NCBI GenBank assembly: GCA_963650485.1
Contig: CAVJLN010000005.1
Span: forward strand, 20,735-84,734
DNA length: 64,000 nucleotides
Reading direction: 5' to 3'
Source of the DNA: Suilimivivens sp963650485
GTDB lineage: Bacteria; Bacillota; Clostridia; Lachnospirales; Lachnospiraceae
In this document: one piece after another, positions 1 through 6,842 of the stretch
Layout: each line of letters starts with the position of its first letter
Position numbering within the stretch: the stretch's first letter is position 1
Notes under the pieces: generated by a model
Seen by the model: the letters and a program-made list of their open reading frames with translations, nothing else
Database searches by the model: none
Told to the model about the DNA's origin: nothing
Translations under genes and position numbers: made by a program

Positions 1-1
1 T

Positions 2-1201
2 GGTCAAAAAAAAGATAATATCACAGAGGATATTGATGTTGTTGTGTACACCAGCGCCATCCATCCGGACAATCCGGAATTTATTGCCATGCAGGAGCTT
101 TCCATCCCGGCTCTTACAAGAGCTGAGCTGTTAGGTGAGATCATGCGCAACTATGAATTACCGGTTGCAATCAGTGGTACCCACGGCAAGACGACAACTA
201 CCTCCATGGTTTCCGAAATCCTGCTGCAGGCAGATACCGATCCTACCCTTTCCATCGGTGGAATTTTAAAGAGCATCGGCGGCAATATCCGGGTTGGCCA
301 TTCTCCTTATTTTGTAACCGAGGCCTGTGAATACACCAACAGCTTTTTAAGCTTTTTCCCGAAAATCGGAATCATACTTAATATAGAAGAAGATCATCTG
401 GATTTCTTCAAGGATATCAACGATATCCGCTCCTCCTTCCGCCGTTTCGCAGCCCTCCTCCCGGAAGACGGAACACTGATTATCAACAAGACCATTCCCG
501 ATGTGGAAGAAATTTATGAGGGGCTACCCTGCCGCGTCATCACCTTCGGAGGTGAAGACGCGGCTTATTCCGCTTCCCGGATCTCCTATGATGACAAGGG
601 CTGTGCGGAATTTGAGCTGCAAAGCACGGACAGGACACCCTGCACCTTTAAGCTCAGTGTACCGGGCGAGCACAATGTTTCCAATGCACTTGCTGCCATT
701 GCACTTGCCGACCTGTTTGCGATCCCCCGTGATCAGACCGCTCAGGCTCTTGTCAGCTTCCACGGTACCGACCGCCGTTTTGAATACAAGGGTTGTCTCC
801 ATGGTTTTACTATAATTGATGATTATGCACATCATCCTTCAGAAATTACTGCAACTTTAACCGCGGCACAAAATTATCCCCACCAAAAACTCTGGGTCGT
901 TTTCCAGCCGCATACCTACACCCGTACGAAAGCGTTCCTTAAGGATTTCGCCAGGGCACTTTCCCTTGCAGATGAAGTCATTCTTGCAGATATTTATGCG
1001 GCACGCGAGACCGATACCCTTGGAATCAGCTCCGAAACCCTGAGGGAAGAAATTCTTCCTCTCAATCCGAACTGCCATTATTTCGGAAGCTTTCCTGAAA
1101 TCGAAAAATTTATTTTAGAAAATTGTGCACCGGGAGACCTGTTGATAACTATGGGCGCCGGAGACGTTGTAAACATTGGAGAAGAGCTTCTTTCCAGATA
1201 A
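2..1201 (+). CDS. murC: UDP-N-acetylmuramate--L-alanine ligase, 5' end outside window
   Basis: Cytoplasmic Mur ligase that adds L-alanine to UDP-MurNAc with ATP, the first amino-acid step of peptidoglycan precursor synthesis. The frame is open from base 2, so the true start lies before the window; the GTG at 44 is only an internal codon. The visible part carries the Mur-ligase P-loop SGTHGKTTTT (about residue 58), the central-domain EACEY and NIEEDHLDFF motifs, the substrate region GTDRRFEYKG, DDYAHHP, and the C-terminal QPHTYTRTK, all typical of MurC rather than MurD, E or F. The N-terminal Rossmann domain is mostly missing. A strong terminator follows at once, so this ends a transcription unit. 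Family assignment is secure. Confidence 0.96.
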   Translation, partial: GQKKDNITEDIDVVVYTSAIHPDNPEFIAMQELSIPALTRAELLGEIMRNYELPVAISGTHGKTTTTSMVSEILLQADTDPTLSIGGILKSIGGNIRVGHSPYFVTEACEYTNSFLSFFPKIGIILNIEEDHLDFFKDINDIRSSFRRFAALLPEDGTLIINKTIPDVEEIYEGLPCRVITFGGEDAAYSASRISYDDKGCAEFELQSTDRTPCTFKLSVPGEHNVSNALAAIALADLFAIPRDQTAQALVSFHGTDRRFEYKGCLHGFTIIDDYAHHPSEITATLTAAQNYPHQKLWVVFQPHTYTRTKAFLKDFARALSLADEVILADIYAARETDTLGISSETLREEILPLNPNCHYFGSFPEIEKFILENCAPGDLLITMGAGDVVNIGEELLSR

Positions 1202-1325
1202 TTGTCCACATCATCCACATATTTTTATGAAATTTTTCTTAAAAATATGTGGATATTTTTTCCTTTGTTTTGATGGATTTTACCTGCTTTTAGCATTTAT
1301 ATCCACGTCGTCCACACTATCCACA
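1202..1325. promoter_or_regulatory. Cluster of six DnaA-box-like 9-mers
   Basis: Compared with the DnaA box TTATCCACA, near matches lie at 1202-1210 (TTGTCCACA), 1211-1219 (TCATCCACA), 1248-1256 on the minus strand (ATATCCACA), 1299-1307 (ATATCCACG), 1308-1316 (TCGTCCACA) and 1317-1325 (CTATCCACA). Four match 8 of 9 positions and two match 7 of 9. The plus-strand boxes abut head to tail, as a pair and as a triple, in exact 9-base register. They precede the dnaD-dnaC operon, so DnaA control of replication-restart or helicase-loading genes is a reasonable inference. The murC terminator overlaps the first half. Confidence 0.5.
1213..1262 (+). terminator. murC intrinsic terminator
   Basis: A 15-bp perfect stem (arms 1213-1227 and 1240-1254) is followed by a run of six T, 12 bases after the murC stop codon. 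The arms contain the ATCCACAT motif, so the hairpin overlaps two of the DnaA-box-like 9-mers described separately. Confidence 0.85.
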
Positions 1326-1392
1326 ATTGCCCGAAAGCCTTATAAATACAGGGGTTTCCTGCATTTTTGCTATTTCCATTTTGAAAAGCATG

Positions 1393-1401
1393 TGCTATAA
1401 T
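1393..1401 (+). promoter_or_regulatory. Probable extended -10 promoter of dnaD
   Basis: TATAAT at 1396-1401 is preceded by TG (1393-1394), an extended -10 arrangement. A weak TTTCCA lies 17 bases upstream. It sits about 70 bases downstream of the last DnaA-like box and about 50 bases before the preferred dnaD start. Confidence 0.5.
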
Positions 1402-1450
1402 TCATTTTGCTTATTTAGTTTGAATGAATGTTAAGGTTGGTGAATTTGAT

Positions 1451-2530
1451 ATGGCTCAGTTTAAGGTGTATCAGGAGAATTATTCTGATGTTACTGTGGT
1501 ATCCAATATTTTTATTGATGAGTATATGAAAGAGGCGAACGATGCCCAGCTCAAGGTATATTTATACCTTCTGCGCACCATGAGCGCGCACCTTCCGACA
1601 AGCGTGTCGGATATTGCGGATCAGTTTAACCATACCGAGAAGGACGTCTTACGTGCGCTGAAGTACTGGGAAAAGAATCACCTGCTTGCTTTGGAATATG
1701 ACGATGCCAAAACACTTATGGCAATCCGTCTGCTCGATGTCACAAGGAAAGCTTCCGCTGAAGCAGCGCCTCTTGCACCGGTAGTATCACTTTCTGCCAC
1801 GCGCAAGGAATCACAGCAGCCTGTACTTGTTGAGGCCGAGATGGCAGCACCTGCTTCCAATCCTTATGAGAAACCGGCTTATACGCTCGACCAGATCCGG
1901 GAATTCAAGGAAAAGGAAGATACCTCCCAGATTCTGTTCGTGGTGGAGCAGTACATTGGCAAACCGCTGACGCCAACCGAAATGAAAACGATCCTGTTCT
2001 TTACGGACAGGCTGCATTTTTCCGAGGATCTGATTGATTATCTGATCCAGTACTGCGTTGAAAAGGGAAAGAAAGATTTCCGTTACATAGAAAAGGTAGC
2101 CATCAGCTGGGCTGAGGAAGGCATCACAACCCCCAGGCAGGCTGCACGCGCTGCCAAAAAATATGACAAAACCGTCTATGATATTATGAAGGCATTGGGC
2201 AAGTCCAGCAATCCGACGAAGGCCGAGGCCGATTATGTCATTAAATGGACGAAGGATTTCAGCTTTACACAGGATATTATTTTAGAGGCCTGCGAACGGA
2301 CGGTCATGGCTACGGACAAGCACCGCTTCGAATATGCTGACAGTATCTTAAACAACTGGCATAAGAACGAGGTGCATCACAAGGCCGACATCCTTAAGCT
2401 GGATGATGCCTACAGCCAGAGCCGCCAGACTTCCGTGAAGCCTGTAAGAAATACTACTGCTTCTTTCAACCAGATGATGCGAAGCACCTATGACTTTGAT
2501 GCTCTGGAAAAAGAGATCATCAGCAACTAA
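1451..2530 (+). CDS. dnaD: DnaD/DnaB_2-domain replication initiation protein
   Basis: DnaD-like primosomal protein expected to remodel DNA and help load the replicative helicase at the origin or at stalled forks. The N-terminal ~90 residues look like a winged helix. Two DnaB_2/DnaD-type helical repeats follow (about residues 150-225 and 240-310), the first with EQYIGKPLTPTE and an YCVEKGKKDFRYIEK stretch, joined to the N-terminus by an Ala/Pro-rich linker. An in-frame ATG nine codons earlier (1424) is possible. I prefer 1451 because AAGGTTGGTG precedes it at a workable distance and the protein then begins MAQFKVYQ. Only 21 bases separate it from the helicase-loader gene, so the two are almost certainly cotranscribed. 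Confidence 0.88.
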   Translation: MAQFKVYQENYSDVTVVSNIFIDEYMKEANDAQLKVYLYLLRTMSAHLPTSVSDIADQFNHTEKDVLRALKYWEKNHLLALEYDDAKTLMAIRLLDVTRKASAEAAPLAPVVSLSATRKESQQPVLVEAEMAAPASNPYEKPAYTLDQIREFKEKEDTSQILFVVEQYIGKPLTPTEMKTILFFTDRLHFSEDLIDYLIQYCVEKGKKDFRYIEKVAISWAEEGITTPRQAARAAKKYDKTVYDIMKALGKSSNPTKAEADYVIKWTKDFSFTQDIILEACERTVMATDKHRFEYADSILNNWHKNEVHHKADILKLDDAYSQSRQTSVKPVRNTTASFNQMMRSTYDFDALEKEIISN

Positions 2531-2551
2531 TTTTTTGAAGGAGATTTTATC

Positions 2552-3517
2552 GTGGCACTCAGCAATGCACAATATCAGTCCATTATTCATGGATACGAAG
2601 TGACCCAGTTAAATAACCACCGCAGGATGGAGGACCGTCTGCAGGAGGTCTGTTCCAAAGTGGACGGTTTTAAAGAGCTTTCCGAACGCATTGCATCGGT
2701 TTCTGTTTCTCAGGGACGAAAGCTCCTAGAGGGCGATGAATCTGCACTTGCAAGTCTTCACGAAACGCTCCGCCAGCTTTCTGCTAAGAAGCAGGAGCTT
2801 TTAGTGAATGCCGGATATCCGGCTGATTATCTTGCTCCCATTTACACCTGTACAGACTGTCAGGACACTGGCTATTTGCCGAACCGTGAAAAATGTCACT
2901 GCTTCAAACAGGCAATCATCCATCTGCTTTATGAACAGTCCGGATTAGAGAAATCTCTCGCTACCGAGAATTTTGATCATTTATCTTATGACTACTACGA
3001 AGGGGAGGCATTGGAGTGTTTCCGCCGTACAGTAGACATCAGTAAAAATTTTATAGAAACTTTTGATTCGGACTATCATAATCTGTTTTTTTATGGTACA
3101 GTAGGTACGGGCAAATCCTTCCTATCCAGTTGTATTGCCCGCGAGTTACTGGAAAGTGAACATTCTGTGGTATATATGAGTGCCATTCATCTTTTCGAAA
3201 TACTTTCCAAGAGTATGTTTGATTATAGGAATAAAGAAGACCTTGTTACTTATAATAAGGAGCTTTTTGATTGTGATTTATTAATCATCGACGATCTTGG
3301 CACTGAGTACCCTACCAATGTGATCTCTTCTGTGTTCTTTTCTTTATTAAATGGAAGAAATATGGCACAGAAATCGACAATTATATCTACCAATCTTTCT
3401 TTTGAAGATGTGTCGAACCGTTATTCGGACCGCTCATTTTCAAGGATTATGCAAAACTATATTATATGTAAATTTACGGGGCCGGACATCCGGATTATTC
3501 AAAAAACTGCAAAGTAG
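2552..3517 (+). CDS. DnaC/DnaI-type helicase loader ATPase
   Basis: AAA+ ATPase of the DnaC/DnaI/IstB group, 321 aa, expected to load the DnaB-type helicase together with the DnaD protein. It starts with GTG behind a perfect GAAGGAG site. An N-terminal helical region is followed by a cysteine cluster (CTDC then CHC, about residues 99-118) that resembles the zinc-binding region of DnaI. Walker A is GTVGTGKS near residue 186, Walker B is LLIIDDLGTEY near 243, and sensor-1 ISTNLS follows. IstB transposition proteins share the fold, but the dnaD neighbour and lack of a transposase make the replication role far more likely. Confidence 0.9.
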   Translation: MALSNAQYQSIIHGYEVTQLNNHRRMEDRLQEVCSKVDGFKELSERIASVSVSQGRKLLEGDESALASLHETLRQLSAKKQELLVNAGYPADYLAPIYTCTDCQDTGYLPNREKCHCFKQAIIHLLYEQSGLEKSLATENFDHLSYDYYEGEALECFRRTVDISKNFIETFDSDYHNLFFYGTVGTGKSFLSSCIARELLESEHSVVYMSAIHLFEILSKSMFDYRNKEDLVTYNKELFDCDLLIIDDLGTEYPTNVISSVFFSLLNGRNMAQKSTIISTNLSFEDVSNRYSDRSFSRIMQNYIICKFTGPDIRIIQKTAK

Positions 3518-3533
3518 AAAGTGAGGTACCTTC

Positions 3534-4721
3534 ATGGCACAGCGTGAAGAAACGAGAAATCTTGAAACAATTCCAGTTGGTTCTTTGGGAATCATACCTC
3601 TGGAGGGCTGCAAATCCCTTGGTGAGAAAGTAGATCATTATCTGGTAAAATGGCGTACCGTGCGCGAGAGCGAACACAAAGACAGTCTGGCATTTGCCGG
3701 CTATCAGCGTGATTCCTATCTGCTTAAGGCAAAGGTTCCGCGTTTTGGCTCCGGTGAAGCAAAGGGTATCATTCTGGAATCTGTCCGTGGTACCGATCTT
3801 TATCTTCTGGTCGATGTAGCAAATTACAGTCTGACCTATTCCTTATGCGGCAAAGAAAATCACATGTCTCCTGATGATCATTATCAGGATTTGAAGAGAA
3901 TTATCGCTGCCGTCGGCGGAAAGGCAAGACGTATCACCGTTATCATGCCATTCCTTTATGAAAGCAGACAACATAAGCGTACAACCCGTGAATCTCTGGA
4001 CTGTGCAATTGCGCTTCAGGAAATGGTGAGCATGGGCGTTGACAACATCATCACTTTCGATGCACATGATCCGCGTGTCCAGAATGCGATTCCTCTTCAT
4101 GGTTTTGAAACTGTACAGCCGACTTACCAGTTTATCAAGGGATTATTAAGGCATGTGAAGAATCTTCAGATTGATTCCAATCATATGATGGTCATCAGCC
4201 CGGATGAAGGCGGCATGGGACGTGCCATTTATATGGCAAATGTATTAGGTCTTGATATGGGTATGTTCTACAAGCGCAGAGATTATACGAGGATTGTGGA
4301 CGGCCGTAATCCGATTGTAGCTCATGAATTCCTTGGTTCTTCCGTTGAGGGCAAGGATATGATTATCATTGATGATATGATCTCTTCCGGTGAAAGTGTT
4401 CTGGAGGTTGCTGCCGGTCTTAAGGAACGTAAGGCAGGTAAGATCTTCATCTGCGCAACCTTTGGATTGTTTACAAATGGATTGGAGCGGTTTGATAAGG
4501 CTTATGAAAGTGGCCTAATCGATGGAGTGCTTACTACGAATCTGGTATATCAGACTCCGGAGCTGTTAAGCAGGGAATGGTATATTGACTGTGATATGAG
4601 TAAGTATATTGCTTATCTGATCGATACACTGAATCATGATGTGTCCATTAGTGATCTGCTCAATCCGAATGAACGTATTCAGAATATTGTGGCAAGATAT
4701 AAGAATGGAGAGTTGAATTAA
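3534..4721 (+). CDS. prs: Ribose-phosphate pyrophosphokinase
   Basis: Makes PRPP from ribose-5-phosphate and ATP for purine, pyrimidine, histidine, tryptophan and NAD synthesis. At 395 aa it is longer than the usual ~315 aa enzyme: an N-terminal extension of about 70 residues precedes the PRPP synthetase core, a form seen in Clostridia. Visible motifs are YESRQHKRTTRES, TFDAHDP (metal site) and the PRPP loop DMIIIDDMISSGES near residue 280. Start ATG 3534 follows GTGAGG. It lies 16 bases after the loader gene and ends at a strong terminator, so dnaD-dnaC-prs forms one unit. Confidence 0.92.
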   Translation: MAQREETRNLETIPVGSLGIIPLEGCKSLGEKVDHYLVKWRTVRESEHKDSLAFAGYQRDSYLLKAKVPRFGSGEAKGIILESVRGTDLYLLVDVANYSLTYSLCGKENHMSPDDHYQDLKRIIAAVGGKARRITVIMPFLYESRQHKRTTRESLDCAIALQEMVSMGVDNIITFDAHDPRVQNAIPLHGFETVQPTYQFIKGLLRHVKNLQIDSNHMMVISPDEGGMGRAIYMANVLGLDMGMFYKRRDYTRIVDGRNPIVAHEFLGSSVEGKDMIIIDDMISSGESVLEVAAGLKERKAGKIFICATFGLFTNGLERFDKAYESGLIDGVLTTNLVYQTPELLSREWYIDCDMSKYIAYLIDTLNHDVSISDLLNPNERIQNIVARYKNGELN

Positions 4722-4732
4722 GGAAAAACAAA

Positions 4733-4777
4733 TCCGGAAGGTCATCCTGGGAATCCTATGGAACCTTCCGGTTTTTC
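4733..4777 (+). terminator. prs intrinsic terminator
   Basis: A 9-bp stem (CCGGAAGGT 4734-4742 with ACCTTCCGG 4763-4771) and a run of five T follow the prs stop codon by about 12 bases. Confidence 0.85.
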
Positions 4778-4782
4778 TATCA

Positions 4783-4915
4783 ATAACAGATCATGGCAAC
4801 GGCTCTGCATAAAAAACGTACACAACCGCCTGCCAGAGAACATCCATGTTCTTGGCAGGCTAACCCGTGCATCCTTGCACGGGTTTTGTTGCCTTTGATT
4901 GCCATGCCCTGTTAT
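4783..4915. other. Multi-hairpin structured element (ncRNA or palindromic repeat)
   Basis: An outer stem pairs ATAACAG-at-CATGGCAA (4783-4799) with TTGCCATG-cc-CTGTTAT (4899-4915). It encloses two nearly perfect hairpins: 4828-4860 (15 bp, one bulged G, loop CC) and 4862-4885 (10 bp, loop TCCT). This is a three-way junction fold of 133 bases with an unpaired segment at 4801-4827. It lies after the prs terminator and before the AT-rich ATPase/phosphorylase pair. Strand is undetermined: TTTT after the last hairpin (4884-4887) favours plus. The outer arms share TAACAG and CATGGCAAC with repeats elsewhere in the window, so it may instead be a mobile palindromic repeat. I do not recognise a named RNA family. 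Confidence 0.5.
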
Positions 4916-4993
4916 CTAAGAAAAACTCGGAAGAACCCAAAAGGCATTCCCTGAATGACACTTCCGGATTCGGGTTACGCTGTGAAAGTATAA

Positions 4994-5809
4994 TTATTTA
5001 AATTCATTTTCATGTCTTTTAAAGAAATCGTAAAAATATCGCACATTATCTAAATCACTCCATTTCGTAACATCATACCCTTCCGTATCAAGATTATATA
5101 TTTTTGTGTTTAATGTTCCAAGCATAAATGGTGAATGTGTTGCAATAATAAATTGACACTCCAACAACCTTGCCATTTTATTAATTTCTTCTGCTAACGC
5201 AACCTGATTGGCAGGCGAAAGTGACACCTCCGGTTCATCTAATAAATACAATGCATCCGGTTGTAAGTATTCCTCAAAATATTGAATTGATGTCTCTCCG
5301 TTAGAATATTTTTCCTGTGCAAACTTTATATATTCTTCCTGCTCACGCCCTTCCTTTGATGTTAGAAATTTCTTTGCTTCAAGTAAAGACATCCCACTCT
5401 TAACGTAATCATATTCCATACCATCGGATAATATCTGCTTTTGTTGTATCTTCTTAATTTCATACAATATATCTTCGCTCTTAATATACCGGCTATTGGT
5501 TGGTATATTTCTTATTGTGTTTCCAAAATCATCTTCCCCCAAAGTATATGAACACTCACTAGAAAACGAACTACAATAATCAACAATTCCATAGGAATTA
5601 CTCGTTGCATACTCTTTTCCTTTTAATTCCAGGCAGTTGGCTATAATATTTAAAAGTGTTGATTTACCAGAACCATTGTTTCCATAAAGAACAGTTATAG
5701 GGCTAAAAACAAATGGCTCGATATACTTCCCCCTAAAAACATTGTAGGGATAAATATTCGGATTCTTTACTTTTCTGTCACTTAATCTGAAACTACTTAA
5801 ATATATCAT
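4994..5809 (-). CDS. AAA-family (ABC-type) ATPase, RecF/SMC-like
   Basis: Stand-alone ABC-class ATPase of about 271 aa. Walker A GNNGSGKST lies near residue 45, followed by LLNIIAN; Walker B ALYLLDEPEVSLS is near 190; the H-loop region is FIIATHSPFML. It resembles small predicted ATPases of the COG3910/AAA_15 type and has no TOPRIM nuclease domain as in OLD proteins. I prefer the ATG at 5809; TTG at 5821 is an upstream alternative. About a third of bases are G or C by eye, clearly below the flanking genes, which suggests acquisition. It lies 47 bases downstream of the nucleoside phosphorylase, same strand, so the two are probably cotranscribed. The function is unknown; such ATPases occur in defence loci and elsewhere. 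Confidence 0.75.
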   Translation of the reverse strand: MIYLSSFRLSDRKVKNPNIYPYNVFRGKYIEPFVFSPITVLYGNNGSGKSTLLNIIANCLELKGKEYATSNSYGIVDYCSSFSSECSYTLGEDDFGNTIRNIPTNSRYIKSEDILYEIKKIQQKQILSDGMEYDYVKSGMSLLEAKKFLTSKEGREQEEYIKFAQEKYSNGETSIQYFEEYLQPDALYLLDEPEVSLSPANQVALAEEINKMARLLECQFIIATHSPFMLGTLNTKIYNLDTEGYDVTKWSDLDNVRYFYDFFKRHENEFK

Positions 5810-5856
5810 AACTCTCAACAAGTCCTAATTTGTTTTATTTATAAAATTGTAATTTC

Positions 5857-6627
5857 TCAATATTTCTGTTCTACAATATAACACGCAAGTTCAAGAGCTA
5901 TATCAAAATGTCCTGAATCATGCTGTGTGTTCTTAACTTGATTTTTCTTCATTCTGTCATCCCACTTAGGTGCATCTAACAAATCACCACAAGTAAAAAA
6001 GAAGTATACATTAAGTTTTCTATAATCACACATAGCTTGAACAGCTGCACATTCCATTTCCACAGAAATACAACCGTCAGCTTTACGTTTTTCAAAATTT
6101 GCTCTAGTTTCTCTGTGCACAGCATCAGTCGTCCAAGTTTTTCCTTTGACATAAGGCAAACCAACTGTTTCCATAAACTTCGCTACTACTTCTGCATTTT
6201 TGATTTCAATATAATCCGAAGCAGGTGCATAATGATAAGACGTTCCCTCATCACGATAAGCATCAGTAGGCACCATAACCTTGCCGCGTGCTATCTCTTT
6301 ATTCAAACATCCCGAACCGCCAAAAACAACATATTTATCTGTGTTAATAATTGACATAGTATCTTCTATATCTGCCACGCATGAAGGTGCTCCAACATAA
6401 GACATATATACTGCAAAATATCTATTCTCGTACTCAAATCCATAAACTGGATTCGCCCCATTGGAAGAGAATAAATCTCCAATTTTTTTGCACTCGAAAT
6501 TATCTAAAACATATTTTAAGATCACATAAGAAAAAGTGAGAATACAAGCATCCACCTTAATAGCATTGTCGTTACGACTAACCTTAATTATTTCTTCCGA
6601 TAAATTTTCAAATGTATCCGTTATCAT
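5857..6627 (-). CDS. Nucleoside phosphorylase (PNP/UDP family)
   Basis: 256 aa, phosphorylase superfamily fold, expected to split a nucleoside with phosphate into base and pentose-1-phosphate in the cytoplasm. Motifs include the phosphate-site FGGSGCL (about residue 96), TWTTDAVHRET, and SVEMECAAV (about 197), the ribose-binding EME signature of uridine and purine phosphorylases. Substrate cannot be told from sequence; the pattern is closer to uridine phosphorylase. The ribosome binding site is TGGAGA. Base composition is AT-rich like the adjoining ATPase gene, with which it likely forms a two-gene operon. It could be ordinary salvage or the nucleotide-acting part of an accessory system. Confidence 0.8.
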   Translation of the reverse strand: MITDTFENLSEEIIKVSRNDNAIKVDACILTFSYVILKYVLDNFECKKIGDLFSSNGANPVYGFEYENRYFAVYMSYVGAPSCVADIEDTMSIINTDKYVVFGGSGCLNKEIARGKVMVPTDAYRDEGTSYHYAPASDYIEIKNAEVVAKFMETVGLPYVKGKTWTTDAVHRETRANFEKRKADGCISVEMECAAVQAMCDYRKLNVYFFFTCGDLLDAPKWDDRMKKNQVKNTQHDSGHFDIALELACYIVEQKY

Positions 6628-6728
6628 ATCTCAAATCTCCAAATCAACAAATTCCAATTTAGCAAATTCAATAATCCTATTTATCTGTCATCTTATTGTA
6701 ACATAAAATATTGTATATTGCATGGCAA

Positions 6729-6776
6729 CAAAAAGATCCAACCCATTCCTAATTCTAATAGAACGGGTTGAATCTC
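6729..6776 (-). terminator. Terminator of the beta-helix lipoprotein gene
   Basis: A 14-bp stem with two mismatches (6735-6748 with 6761-6774) is followed on the minus strand by CTTTTTG. It lies about 70 bases beyond the stop at 6843. The plus side also has T-rich sequence (ATTTTTATT), so it may work in both directions. Confidence 0.65.
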
Positions 6777-6842
6777 TATTTTTATTCTTATCGAAAGTAG
6801 TTCAATTAACTTTGTATAAACAGCAATACCGGTAATTACTGC

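Noticed and set aside
1202..1325. Chromosomal origin of replication
   Set aside because: DnaA-like boxes are present, but dnaA, dnaN or other origin genes are not in the window and no clear unwinding element is evident; a regulatory cluster is more likely.
1176..1400. 74-codon plus-strand frame overlapping the murC end
   Set aside because: It spans the murC terminator and the DnaA-like boxes; Phe/Cys-rich, no ribosome site.
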